A stretch of 37,500 bases of DNA from Neocallimastix lanati (nom. inval.). Its lineage: Eukaryota > Neocallimastigomycota > Neocallimastigomycetes > Neocallimastigales > Neocallimastigaceae. Under the pieces are notes generated by a model, which did no database searches, had not been told where the DNA came from, and was given only the letters and a program-made list of their open reading frames with translations. Shown here one piece after another: positions 12,623 to 24,277 of the stretch. How positions within the stretch are numbered: position 1 is the stretch's first letter; each line of letters begins with the position of its first letter. Made by a program: the position numbers and the translations under genes. The stretch spans positions 115,001 through 152,500 of the forward strand of contig JACVTC010000072.1 of assembly GCA_016946835.1 (NCBI GenBank), written 5' to 3'.

Positions 12623-14428
12623 GGAGTTGCATTACAGAAAATTGGATTTCTCTAAATTACATTTAGGAAAATGTGGCTTTATAAAATTTTAATAAATAAA
12701 TTAATAAATAATTTTAATAAACAATGTCAAGGGTTAAAGATTTTTTTATTTTTATTATTTTTTTTTGTTTATTTGAAAGCAATAACAAAATATGAAATTT
12801 TCAAAATATTTCTATTTTTGAAAACTATAAAAAGTATTTAAAAAAAAATAAAGGAAACATATAAAAATTAAAAAGGTTTATATATCTTAAAAATATAGAA
12901 AAAATTATTCTTTAAATATTAATATAAATAATGTGGCTTATAATATTTTTAAATTAAAGCCATATATTTTTATGATATTTTATACAATCATAAATAAATA
13001 TAAAAATAATAATATTTAATTGAAAAATATATTATTTTTTTGATTTATTAATTAACATAAAATTAAAGATATAGATTTAAAAGTTATTAATAAAAATATA
13101 AAAATAATAATAATAATAATAAAATAGTTATTTAGAAATATTTAAGGATAAATAAAAATATATTTTAATATTTTTTTTAAATTAAATATTTAAAAAATAT
13201 TAAAATTTTATACAATAATGGATTTTTAATTAAGAATAAAGAATAATTTTGATCATTAATAATAATTACGACACAATTCAGATTATCTTCTTCCTTTGAT
13301 TATTACTTTATCATTTATTACAAATTAGTATTTATATTATAAATACTGAAACCATAATTCAATAATATCAATTCTAGGTCTTCCATTATCAATTAAATTG
13401 GATTCCATAGTTTTGTATTTTCAATTAAAATATTGATTTCATCAGTTTTTTCTAATCCTTTTTTTTTTTTTTTTTTTTTAATTCTTGCACTTTAAGTTTC
13501 ATAATTATTATCATATAAAGATTCTTCTTGTTTTATTGTATATATTAATTTATAGAAAAAAGGTTTTTTTGAAAATAAATTAATTATTTAAATAATTATT
13601 GAATGATTCTGATGTATTATTTGTTTTAATATGTTCTATTTTGTTATAATTATTCCAATTTTTATAATTTTTTAATTGTTTTTTTTTTTTTTAAAAAAAA
13701 GTAATTCAAAAAATTTCATAAATTGGTTATTATTATTTGCTTCACACTTAATTTTACTATAGATACTAATTATATTTTCAGGATTTACAAAAGATAAGTT
13801 CGAAATCACTTTATAATATATATATATATTATTATATTATACTTTATTATAAACATAATTCTTTTTTTCTTAAAATCTAATGCTTTTCTACAGTGTCAAT
13901 ACAATATTAATAATAAGAAATATTTTTTCTGCTGCATTAGATATGCCTTTTTCGAAATCACAATGAAAATTTTAAAATTTTTGGAGTAATTATAGTTGAT
14001 ATACTTTGCTAGAAATGGTGATTGGGAGATTGTTAAATTTGGATTTTTGAATATCATAGAATTCTCATTTTTTACTGTTTTATAATATTTTTATTCACCA
14101 GTTATTTCATCAAACTTTGTTATATCAGGAGGTAGTTGTTTATTTATATTTCATGTTATTTTGGATTTAATTGCTTTATACTCAGAATATATAAATCCAT
14201 TTTTTCTGTGAAAATTCATTAAATATATGTTTTTGTTTTTTACCTAAAGGTATTAGATGAAAAATTAAATTTATATTTTTTGTTAATGACAACTTGTTTT
14301 TTTCCTTGATTAGTTTCATTTATTTATATTTTTTTCCATTTATAATAAAATATTGAAATAAATATATCTAATTATATATGCTATGACTATTTATTTATTG
14401 GGAATAAATTAGTTTTAATTATTTAATA

Positions 14429-14461
<33 letters not shown>

Positions 14462-14878
14462 CTATATAAAGTATTTTATAAGAATATATTTTATTTTTAA
14501 AATTTTAAAAAATAATATATCTATTTAATAGTTTGTTATATATATTACGTTGTTTAATTATTATATATTTAATAGAATATATTATTATTTCTTTTGAAAT
14601 AGTTATTTAATGATATTTAATTGAAAAATTTATTATTTCTTTCGAAATATTAATTATATATTTATTTATGATTGTATAGGATATCCTAAAAATGTATGGC
14701 TTTATTTTAAACATTAATAAGTCACATTACAAAATACACTACCCTATTTTTTTATTTTTAAACCTGATTTTATTTAATAAATAATTGTATTAAAGAATAT
14801 TAAAAATTTTATGGTGTTAAATTACAAAAATATAAAAGCCACATTGAGAAATGCATCTTTCCGATATGCATCACAATC
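12623..14878 (-). mobile_element. Degenerate Mutator-like (MULE, FLYWCH-type) DNA transposon
   Basis: About 2.26 kb bounded by imperfect terminal inverted repeats. The left end (12623-12690: GGAGTTGCATTACAG, later GGATTTCTC and ATGTGGCTTTATA) resembles the reverse complement of the right end (14800-14878: GATGCATATCGGAAAG, GCATTTCTC, ATGTGGCTTTTATA). An 11-bp perfect direct repeat flanks both ends. Inside, on the minus strand, lies a broken transposase. TIR similarity is partial, so the exact ends are inferred. The motif ATGTGGCTT also recurs internally near 12930. Confidence 0.62.
13340..14340 (-). pseudogene. MULE transposase remnant
   Basis: Minus-strand fragments in several frames, interrupted by stops and T-runs. 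Reading from 14340 downward: a FLYWCH-like piece (NQGKKQVVINKKYKF), then FSEYKAIKSK and NKQLPPDITKFDEI with IFKNPNLTISQSPFLAK (14060-14230). After a gap comes FHCDFEKGISNAAEKIF near 13925-13970, where the DFE matches the MULE catalytic acidic block. SNLSFVNPENI follows near 13765-13800, and finally NWNNYNKIEHIKTNNTSESFNNYL-type sequence at 13600-13672, the W...TNN..E..N region that ends MULE transposases. The part between SPFLAK and CDFEK, which should hold the first catalytic Asp, seems deleted. Clearly non-functional. Family is recognised from motifs, not from a search. Confidence 0.65.
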
Positions 14879-14889
14879 CATTTTTAATA
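14879..14889 (+). repeat. Probable target-site duplication, right copy (CATTTTTAATA)
   Basis: Perfect direct match to 12612-12622 next to the right terminus of the MULE-like element. Confidence 0.55.
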
Positions 14890-15052
14890 AAGCAATTCAT
14901 TTTCCGCAAATTATAAATATTATAATTTATATTTTTGTTTTTGCAAAGTTATAAACTTATTTTAAACTTTTAATATTTATATATATAATAATTATTTAAT
15001 AATAAAGATATAATATAAAAATTAAAGATATAATTATTATATTTATAGTTGA

Positions 15053-15180
15053 CAAAAAAAAAAAAAAATAATCTAAAACTAAAATATTAAATAAAAAAAA
15101 AAATAATCTATAATTATAATATTAAATAAAAAAAAATAATCGATAATTATAATATTAAATAAAAAAAAATAATAGTAATA
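15053..15180. repeat. ~35-bp tandem repeat, about 3.5 units
   Basis: Units of an A-run followed by TAATCTATAATTATAATATT, with small differences between copies (AATCTAAAACT, AATCTATAATT, AATCGATAATT). Confidence 0.8.
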
Positions 15181-15341
15181 CAAGATAACTGTAATTTTAT
15201 ATATTATATATATATCATTAAATAAACGTATTTAGTTGCCTAGACTATAAATACACTTTATTAAATTTCATAATTAATATATTAAATAATATGAATAAAG
15301 TATACAGTGTAATTCTTAAGTAGTTTATAATAACAACAATC

Positions 15342-15424
<83 letters not shown>
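15342..15424. repeat. (AAT)n microsatellite
   Basis: About 27 AAT units, followed by a short interrupted continuation. Produces a spurious poly-Ile frame on the minus strand. Confidence 0.95.
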
Positions 15425-15425
<1 letters not shown>

Positions 15426-15668
15426 TATAATAATCAATATTATTATCATTTTGTATGTGATTAAAATTACAAATAATTTTACTCTTATTATTTTAAACAT
15501 ATATGTATAAATTATATAAATATATTTTTTAAATAATATGAATATATATTATAAATAAAATGAAATTTAGTTAACATATTAATTGATATATATTAATTAT
15601 AATATTATATTCTTATGTTTCAATTTATAATATTAATATTTATTTAGTTTTAATTAATATAATAATTT

Positions 15669-15710
<42 letters not shown>

Positions 15711-15815
15711 GTGTAGTAGTCACTTTTTATATAGCATTGTTAAAACTATATAAATTTTTTTTTAAATAATATTAATGTATTAGACTTTTGTAAATAATAG
15801 TAATAATAATAACAA

Positions 15816-16793
15816 ATGGGTTTAAATGAAGAAAAAGATGAAATTGAAGATTATGGTAGTTTTTTTTTTTTTTTTTTTTTTTTTTATTTAATTTACAACG
15901 CTATGGTTTTTATTTAATTATAATTATTATTTATTAATAATAAAAGTGAATAATATTAATCAAATTTCTTTTTGTATTATCTTTTAATAAAATTCTATGA
16001 TATATAATTTAAATATTATTATAAAAAAAAAGAAAGTAATCGCTCATTTTTATCATTTAATCGTGGAAATAAATTAAAACGTCATTATATTGAACAAGAT
16101 AATAATTGTTATAAAAGTTTTAAACCTTCTTTACTATCTTCTAATTCATTAAATTTTAATGAAGTAAATAATATTATATTAAAAAAATTATTACAAGTAA
16201 TTTATAATAAATTAATGATAAATGAAAGATTATTAAATAATCAAATATTATATTTTTATTTCTTAAAAAAAAAAAAAAATAAAGGTTAGCATTATTAATA
16301 AAAAAAAGAACTTAGCTAATAAAAAAATAAAATTAGATCCAGATAATGATCCATATTATAATATAAATATTGAAGGTATCTATTTTATTATTATATATTT
16401 AGTTAAATTTAAATTATTAACACTTTCAAATAATATAAATAATATGTTCATTATTCAAAAAAGAAATTTTTAATGTTCCAGAAAAAATTGAAGATATAAA
16501 AAATCATAAACCTTCTGTATCAATTTTAAGAAGTAGACAATTAAAAGTAATATATTATGGTATTATGAGTATGATTGAAAAGGAAAAAGTAAAATTGAAT
16601 AAATTAATAGATTTATGTAATATGTTGCAAGGTGATACTGTACAGTATGTAAATTATGAAATTGAAGAAAAAATTCCTCATGATAAATTAATGAAACTTC
16701 GTGAACTTGCACAGGTTAGTATATTTGTGAATATTGATATAATAAAAATGTAATTCTTTTTAAGTTATACAGCTCTAAAATACTGAGATTTCA

Positions 16794-16825
<32 letters not shown>

Positions 16826-17009
16826 TATATATATATAGGAAAATTTAAATTGTGGTTTAGAATATGTTAAAAATCTAAAAGAAACTAGAAATAAAATATT
16901 ACAAGCTTATCTTCAGAAAAAAACTCTTGCCAAAAAATATTGTCCATTTAATTTAACTAACGATGTACAAGATTATTACACTGACATAGAAAAAATCGTT
17001 TTTATTTAA
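15816..17009 (+). CDS. Possible RXT2-like subunit of a Sin3/Rpd3L histone deacetylase complex
   Basis: Five exons with matching phases: 15816-15855, 16033-16196, 16285-16375, 16482-16714 and 16839-17009, giving 232 residues. The product is soluble, Lys/Asn-rich and mostly helical. Near the N-terminus it has NRGNKLKRHYIEQ, which looks like the SNRGNKLK-type opening of the RXT2 N-terminal domain. Later comes PSVSILRSRQLKVIYYGIMS, a helical stretch with MIEKEKVKLNKLIDLCNMLQGD (the E-rich 'late' helix of RXT2 proteins ends in LQGD-like sequence), and a C-terminal helix LEYVKNLKETRNKILQAYL. RXT2 is a yeast subunit of the large Rpd3 deacetylase complex in the nucleus. I infer the family from these short resemblances only. 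The alternative is another small coiled-coil nuclear protein. The gene model itself is sound (open frames, consensus introns), the family call is tentative. Confidence 0.75.
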
Positions 17010-18128
17010 AATGAAAATAAATGAAATTATAGTAAAATCTAATGTACATAAACATCAATTAATAATTAAATTTAACATAATAATAATTATATATTTATTA
17101 TCAATAGTAACAAATAAAATATAATGATAAAAATAAAAAAAATCATATATTTAAAATTATAATTTAATATTACAAAGGAAATATATTTTGTCTTTATTAT
17201 TTGAAGTTTCAATTTTTAAATTAATGTGGTTACGCTATTTTTTTTTTTTACTTTGATAATGGTATTATTTGTTTATAATAAATGTGGTAATAATAACAAA
17301 ATAATCTGTTTATTATAATTATTATAAAATAAAATGGATGCTTGTTGTAATAATAAAAAACATAATATTCTAATTGTGGTGATAATAAAAAAACATAATA
17401 TTCTATTTGTGGTGATAATAAAAAAATGTAATACTCTATTTGTGGTGATAATAAAAAAACATAATATTCTATTTGTGGTGATAATAAAAATTTTTTTATT
17501 TGAATATACTCTATGTATCTTAATTATTAATATTAATTATTATTTATGATTATTATATTTATTTATTTATTTACTTATTTACAACTTTTGGAAATAAAAA
17601 TAAATAGAAAAATAAATAAATAAATAAGTTCAAAAATTTTAATATTAAATTTTGAAATTTTTTTTAGAAAATATTATATTTATGAAATAGTGGACATTCA
17701 TTTAACCCTTTAAACTATAATATATGATGACAATATAAATTTTTTTATTATTTGTATTTATTTCTTCTATTATTTTATTTTTTTCATTAACTTTCTTATT
17801 TTTATTACTTTTTTTTTTTTTTTTTAAAAAATATAAAAAAATAAAAATAAAAAAAAAAAAAAAACAATATATATAAGAATATAACTTTATAATTTAAAAA
17901 AATTAAAATAAAAATTAAATTAAATTTATTATTAATTGTATTGCACATATATTAAAATCATCCATATTAAATTGTTTAGATCTTGTCAGCAAATCATATA
18001 ACTTATATGGCAAAGCCACTAAATGTTTTTTTTTTTATTTTTTTTTTTATTATATAATATGCAAGAATTTCCGTCATTTAGTCCTACGCTTTCACATATA
18101 ATTTTAATATATTTTATAGTTATCGAAC
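17010..18128. other. Upstream region of the eEF1-gamma gene
   Basis: AT-rich, containing a 33-bp tandem repeat (17343-17490) and T-rich tracts at 17810-17825 and 18026-18047, followed by a short less AT-rich leader (about 18060-18128, CCGTCATTTAGTCCTACGC). The latter is likely the promoter-proximal 5' leader of the highly expressed gene downstream. No separate gene supported. Confidence 0.55.
17343..17490. repeat. 33-bp tandem repeat, about 4.5 units
   Basis: GTGGTGATAATAAAAAAA starts at 17376, 17409, 17442 and 17475, an exact 33-bp period, with a partial unit before. The period is a multiple of three, so an open frame of 11-residue repeats exists (HNILFVVIIKK), but it is short and has no other sign of coding. 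Confidence 0.92.
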
Positions 18129-20016
18129 ATGTCTGCTGTTGGGTAAGAAAAACTCAAAATTTATTTGAGAATATGATATTTTTAAAAATGAATTAATAAA
18201 AAAAAAATAAAAAAAAAGGAAGTTTAAAATTAAATATGGAGTGGTTATTATTGATAAGGAGTTAATATGTTTAATTGTAGAAAGTAATTAGAAGAAAATT
18301 CCTAAAAAAAAAAAAGAATAAAAAGATAAAGATAAAAATATATATATATATATTTTTTTGTTTCTAAAAGAATTGAAAAATTAATGTTTTTTTGTTATAA
18401 TTTTTATTTTTATTACTTTTTTCTTTATATATATTTATTGTTATATTTTTTATTTTTGTTTTTAATAAATTATTTTGTTTTTTTTATATTATTTTTTATT
18501 ATCGAAATCAATAATATAAAGTAAATCTAATATAATTATTTATATACTTTAAATCATTATTTTTAATTAATTAAAACAATATAGTACTATTTACTCCTAC
18601 GCAAACAATCCAAGGTATATAATATAAATAAATAAATTATAGAATTACATTTTATAAAAATTAAATGATGAATATAATATGAAATAATAATTTGAATATT
18701 TAATTGATAATCACAAAATTATAACATAAATAGAGTTGCTAAGTCTCTTATTGCTGCCCAATACAATGGTGTTAAGGTTAACGTTAAGACCGACATTGAA
18801 ATGGGTAAATTCAACAAGACCCCAGAATACCTTGCTAAGTTCCCATTAGGTAAGGTTCCAGGTTTTGAAGGAAAGGATGGTAACATCTATGAAAGTAACG
18901 CTATTGCTTTCTACAGTAAGTATAAGCGATGTTAAAGAATATATTTATTAAAAATATTGCAAAGAAAAAAGTAATAATCATTTTTTTAATGAACATTTAA
19001 TATTAAATTGAATAGTTGCCGGTCTTAAGAAGGACAGTCAATTATTAGGTGCTACTCCAATGGAAAATGCTCAAATTCACCAATATGCTTTCATGGCTGA
19101 AAATGAAATTATTCCACCAATGGGTCAATGGTTATACTCCATTGCTGGTTTCATTCCATACAACAAAAAGGCTACTGAAAAGGCTGCTGAAGATCTCAAG
19201 AAGATTATGGGTGTCTTAAACGGTGTTCTTCTTAAGAAAACTTACTTAGTTGGTGAACGTATCACTCTTGCTGATATTATCGTTTTCTGTAGTCTTCTCA
19301 ATCTTTACGAAAGAGTTTTCGATGAAGCTTTCAGATCTGAATTCCCAAATGTTAACCGTTGGTTCATTACTTTAGCTAACCAAAAGCAATTCAAGGCTGT
19401 TCTTGGTGAAGTTAAGCTTTGTGTTGAACAAGCTAAGTACACTCCACCAAAGAAGGAAAAGAAGAAGGAAGCTCCAAAGGCTAAAGAAGCTCCAAAGGCC
19501 AAGGAAGCCCCAGCTGAAAAGCCAAAGGAAGAAAAGAAGAAGAACCCATTAGATTTACTTCCAAAGAGTTCTTTCAACCTTGAAGATTGGAAGAGATTCT
19601 ACTCTAACAACGATACTAAGCCAAATGCTGTTGATTACTTCTGGAAGAACTACGATCCAGCTGGTTACTCCATGTACAGAGTTGACTACAAGTACAATGA
19701 TGAACTTACTCTTACTTTCATGTCTTGTAATCTTATTGGTGGTTTCTTCCAAAGAATGGAACTCCTTCGTAAGTACGCTTTTGGTACTTTAATTGTTACT
19801 GGTGAAAACAACAACAACCAAATTTCTGGTTACTTTATTATTCGTGGTGACAAGATTCCAGAAATTCTTGAAGATGTTCCAGATTATCCATCCTTCAGCT
19901 TCAAGAAGGTCGATTCTAGTGATCCAAAGATTAAGGCTGAATACGAAGATTACATTGCTTGGGAAGGTCCAACCTTTGCTAACACCACTGTTGTTGATGG
20001 TAAGGTCTTCAAATAA
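18129..20016 (+). CDS. efa1G: Translation elongation factor 1-gamma (eEF1B gamma subunit)
   Basis: Four exons: 18129-18142, 18585-18614, 18734-18915 and 19016-20016, giving 408 residues, the usual eEF1G length. Residues 1-83 form a GST N-terminal (thioredoxin-like) fold (GTIYSYANNPRVAKSLIAAQ, then FPLGKVPGFEGKDG and YESNAIAFY). A GST C-terminal helical domain follows at about 90-215 with ERITLADIIVFCSLL. A Lys/Ala/Pro/Glu linker with tandem KAKEAP units covers about 220-250, and the conserved EF1G C-terminal domain fills 255-408 (LDLLPKSSFNLEDWKRFYSN, YFWKNYDPAGYS, GGFFQRMELLRKYAFG). It scaffolds the eEF1B nucleotide-exchange complex that recharges eEF1A with GTP in the cytosol. Codon choice is strongly biased towards C-ending, high-expression codons (AAG, TTC, CCA, GGT), unlike every other gene here. 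The symbol follows Dictyostelium usage. Intact. Confidence 0.97.
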
Positions 20017-20567
20017 GCAAGTTAATCTTTTTTTTTTTAAAAAAAAAATAAATAAATTTAAACGAACTGTTAAATTTTTTAAAAATTTTGGAATAAAAAT
20101 GTTTGTTATTCCATCATTATTCCATTAAAGGTTTTGTTCAAAAGATAATAAAAAAAATTTTTTTTTTTGCATATAAAAATTCTTTAGTAATAATAAAAAG
20201 AAATCCATAAAAAAAAAAAAAAAAAAAGAAACCAAAATTATACATATAATATAAATATATAATAAAAAGAAATAAATTAAAAAAATTTTTTTAAAGAGTT
20301 TTTACTAAAGTTTGTGTGAAGTATAATAAAAAAATATATTTATTTTAAATTTAAAATTTTATATTACATAATAAGACTTTGTGATAATAAATAAATTGGA
20401 TAAAAAAGTAGTAAATGGTAAAAAAAAAAAAAAAAAAAAAGTATAAATGGAATTGAATAGAAAAAAAAAAAAAAAAATAATAATAATTAATAATTAAATA
20501 TAAGGAATATTGTATTTTTTGGTACAATTTCCACAAGGGGTTTAGTTATTTATTATTATTTTCTGTT
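20017..20567. other. 3' region of eEF1-gamma and flank of the LINE array
   Basis: AT-rich, with AATAAATAAA near 20047, A-runs near 20210-20226, 20421-20440 and 20461-20477, and no coding sequence. Confidence 0.6.
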
Positions 20568-22197
20568 TTAGATGGAATTCTTTGAATTTCATAGATGATC
20601 CTACTTTTTATCTTGCTGGTCAACCAATCCCAATAACTAAATGTTATACCTATTTAGGCATACCATTTGATAAAAGCTTATCGTTGAACCCTATTATTAA
20701 ATTACTTAACTCTAAAGTTACTAAAGCTCTCTTTTTTGTTAGTAAATTTCTTTCAAATTCCAAAATTCCTATTCCATTTAAGAAGATTATAATTAACTCT
20801 TATGTACTTAGTAAAGTCTCTTCTTTGCACCTTTACTTGGTTCAAATAAAGCTAGAACAAATAATACTCAGAAATTAATTAATAAAGGATTAAGATGGAT
20901 TGCAGGTATACAAAAAGCCAAATCATTTATTAATGTATATTCTATTTCAAAAGATTTAAATATTCCTCCATTGTCAGCTAAGTGTGCTTTGTCTCAAGTC
21001 AAATGTTTTGATAAGTGGAAAGATTCAAATTGTATTATTTCCTATTTAGTTAATAATATTCCAAAATCTAGAAAATATGCATGGACAAAAGAAAGTAGAA
21101 CTCTTAAACGTAAACTAGAGAAAAGAGGTAATAACGATAATAAAATCAAGGATTTTTATTGGAAAAGATATATGAAAATCAATTCTATTAAAGCTGAGTT
21201 TTATGACAAAAACAAATTCGAAGAAGCATCAAAATTTATAAAACTTTGTTATGAATATCCTGATCTTTCATATGGTTTCTATTGGCTATTGAGAGCACGA
21301 AGCTGATATAGATTAGATGCTAGAATTGCTAAAGCTACAAAAATAATAGATCAAATGTGTCCTAATTTTTGTCCCTGTTGCAAAAGTAATAAACAATGGA
21401 TAAGTCATTGGTTAATTGATTGTCCTTTTTTCAATCATATTCGTAGTAAAGTTAATGATAAAATTTTATTTTTATATAATGCTTTTTACCGTGGCAACCT
21501 AACAAATGATATAGTTAATAGTAATAGTAATAATAGTAATAGTAATAATAGTAATAGTAATAATAGTTATAGTAATATTAGTAATAGTATTTTTAATAAT
21601 GTTAGTAATAGTATTGAAAATAATGTGTATATTGATTCTAGTGTGTGTGAAAAAGTGTTTGATTTCCTTCTTGGAGGCAGAAGTATTAATAACAGTACAA
21701 GGGAATGGAAGGATCTATTTATGTGCCAGATGAAATCAGGTGCTTATTCTGATACTCCGTTCTTAGTGGTTACTGAGGCACTTCTCCAATCGATTATACC
21801 TATTGCTGTTGGCCAGCAATGGTCTTTGTTCAATAGGTTCAAATCGAATCGTACTACTACTACCAAGAGCGTCAATGCTGAAGAAACAGTAAGACAGGCC
21901 AGCAGGGCTAGCGCAACCAATGAAGATCATAATTTTGTATCTTAAAATTATGATTAACATTGCCAAGTCAAAACTAATTATTATACTTCAGTATAATAAT
22001 GCCCTTGTGAAGTCTTATAAATATTAATTAAATGAAACTAGAATATATTATACCATTATTTTATTTTATTTTGTGTTTTATTTTTTGTTTATTTTTTTAT
22101 CTTTTTTTTTATTATTTTATTACATGTATTTTATCAAATATTTATAAAGATGAAACAAGTTTGCTGCCGTTAAAAAAAAAAAAAAAAAAAAAAAAAA
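20568..22197 (+). mobile_element. LINE (non-LTR retrotransposon) remnant, copy A, 5'-truncated
   Basis: Carries the end of a reverse-transcriptase ORF, 3' UTR and an A-tail (22172-22197). The first frame (20571-20876) holds the RT thumb motif (PIPITKCYTYLGIPFD). It shifts frame near 20845-20850, and the reading continues with KGLRWIAGIQKAKSF, then WTKESRTLKRKLE and a stop TGA at 21304-21306 where copy B has GGT. The next part (from about 21355) has a zinc-knuckle-like CPNFCPCC...HW...C, an Asn/Ser repeat at 21511-21620 and the C-terminal tail ending EDHNFVS. No endonuclease domain is present. Non-LTR class is supported by the YLGI thumb, the CCHC motif and the A-tail; I cannot name the family. 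Coding content is clearly dead. Confidence 0.82.
21977..22000 (+). other. Perfect 10-bp stem-loop in the 3' UTR of LINE copy A
   Basis: ATTATTATAC, loop TTCA, GTATAATAAT. Lies 32 bp after the ORF stop of copy A. Several LINEs use a 3' hairpin for recognition by their RT; here that is only a suggestion. Confidence 0.7.
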
Positions 22198-23394
22198 TTA
22201 TTCATCAATGATATATTAAATGACTGTGAAAAGTATGGTGTTAATATTGGAAGAAAAACTGTATTATAAAGGATCTTATTAAATCTATTCCCAAAATGCA
22301 TCATTATTCCTGGACTAAAGAATCAAGAACACTGTATAAAAAAATCAAAAAATATAAATGTGAAAAATATGACGATATTTTAGAACGTTACTGGAAATCA
22401 GTTGCCAAATTTCAAGGTATTAAAGGTCAAAATTACGATTGTAATAAGTTCTCAAACAATAAAGCTATAATTATGCTTAGCATAAAATATTCCCAATTCA
22501 ACTTAGGGTTTTCGTGGATTATACGTTTACGCTGTGGTTATAAATACAATACTACTATTGCTATTAGAATGGATAGAGTTTCAGAAGATTGTCCCAAGTC
22601 TTGCCCCTGTTGTGGCGAAGGTAACCAATCTTTTGAACATTGGATTTTTAAATGCGATGCTCTTGCATCTCTTAGATGGAATTCTTTAAATTTCATCGAT
22701 GATCTCTATGTTTTATTCCTTAGGAAGATTAGAGTGTTTAATCATCTTTCTTCCTATGACTCTATTTCTAATAATGAAGATTATATCAATCATTATATAT
22801 ACTTGTTCCTTCTTGGTGGAACTTTAGTTTTAAATGAGCTACATTTCGATAGTGGGGAACAGAGACAATTAAATGAACTACTTTTCAAAGGTTCATCTGA
22901 GTCACCTGTTCCAAAAATTGTGGGCTTGGCGGAATTCTTAACTAGCGCAATACCTGTCATAAGTAGTTCGTTTAAGCTATTATTTGATAGGTATTCTAAA
23001 ATACCAAACTTATCCAAGAGCGTCGACGTCGTACTGATAAGGCATAGTGATAATACAGGATCATCATCTATTTCTACGAAGGATGAATCTTGCCTTAGTA
23101 GTTCAATAAATGATGAATCCGGGGAAGAGTTTTGTGGACATCACACTATCTATTTTAAAGATGTTACTTCTAGGTTTTATTTCTTTTTTATTTGTTAGGA
23201 AGGGAAAAATTCCCACATAGTACAACTTACCGAAATACATAGTATTTTTGAGCTTTTTATTTTTTTATTTTTTAACTTTTTTTTTTATTTTTAATTTCAA
23301 ATGTATTTTTCACCTACATATATTTTTTTATAATTAAATTAATAAAATTATGTAAGTGCATTCTCTTTCTTGTCTAAAAAAAAAAAAAAAAAAA
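22198..23394 (+). mobile_element. LINE remnant, copy B, 5'-truncated
   Basis: Starts directly after the A-tail of copy A and ends in its own A-tail (23376-23394). The longest open part is 22296-23198 (300 residues): SWTKESRTLYKKIKKYK parallels copy A's WTKESRTLKRKLE, then GYKYNTTIAIRMDRV and a zinc-binding pattern CPKSCPCC...HWIFKCD. Next is the shared C-terminal region YLFLLGGTLVLNELH (copy A: FLLGGRSINNSTRE) with PVPKIVGLAEFLTSAIPVIS (copy A: VVTEALLQSIIPIAV). A stop lies upstream at about 22267, so the RT catalytic region is absent. Less damaged than A or C, which suggests a younger insertion or chance. Family unnamed. Confidence 0.8.
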
Positions 23395-24194
23395 TTATTA
23401 TTTTCTGTAATGGTAATTGTATAAATAATGTAGAATCAAATACTTATTCTGATAATGGTAACAAAGAGTTTCATATTAATAATAATACCAACCTTTTCTA
23501 GATGATCTCCTTTTGAAGTTTGCAATGATAATTAAACAAAAATCCTTAGATGTTTCTATCTATTCAGAAAAGGATTATGATAATAATATTTATTACGTTA
23601 TTTTGAATGTTCTTCTTGGCGTTTGTTCAATATAGGAAAAAAATTAAAGTTAATGATGTGGAACAGAGGCAATTAGTTGATAATATTTTTAAACAAAGTT
23701 CAACTTCGTCGACTGTTCCGTATTTTGTGGGGATTTTGCAGAATTTCTAACAAATGTAATTCCATTAATTTGTCGATCTTTTAGATTGATGATGAAATAG
23801 TATTCCATTCATGGTACGATCTGAGACTCTCTTAACAGAAATTATGCCAAGGGCTAGTTACTCGACAAAGGGTTACCATTCCGATGGTATAAGCACAAAA
23901 CTAACCAGGATAGTCAACACTGAAAATTCAGTAAGACAGACTAGCAGGACCAATGCCTCTTCAGGAGAAGACCATAATTTCTTTCAGGTAGTCAATTCAA
24001 ACCCTAATCCTAAATAAGAATTCCATTTAAACCTGAAATCTTATAATCTTGGAGGTTCGTTGCATACGAACTTTTTTTCTGAATTTATTTATGCACTTTA
24101 TTTTTTGAATATTACCTTTTATTTTGCATTACTATTTTAAATAATATTATGTTCTAATTGGACAAATAATATATATATATTTTTTAAATCATCG

Positions 24195-24277
<83 letters not shown>

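Larger units (their letters stand above)
14890..15815. other. AT-rich spacer with tandem and trinucleotide repeats
   Basis: Intergenic DNA upstream of the possible RXT2-like gene. It holds the ~35-bp tandem repeat at 15053-15180, the (AAT)n run at 15342-15424 and a T-run at 15683-15709. No gene seen. Confidence 0.6.

Noticed and set aside
17334-17549. 71-residue repeat protein starting MDACCNNKKHN
   Set aside because: Open only because the 33-bp repeat period is a multiple of three; no introns, domain or codon bias.
19305-20128. Several frames overlapping eEF1-gamma
   Set aside because: Shadows of the strongly biased coding exon.
21830-21855. GGTTCAAATCGAATC resembling a tRNA T-arm
   Set aside because: Lies within the LINE coding frame and no acceptor or anticodon stems surround it. 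I recognised no tRNA gene in the window.
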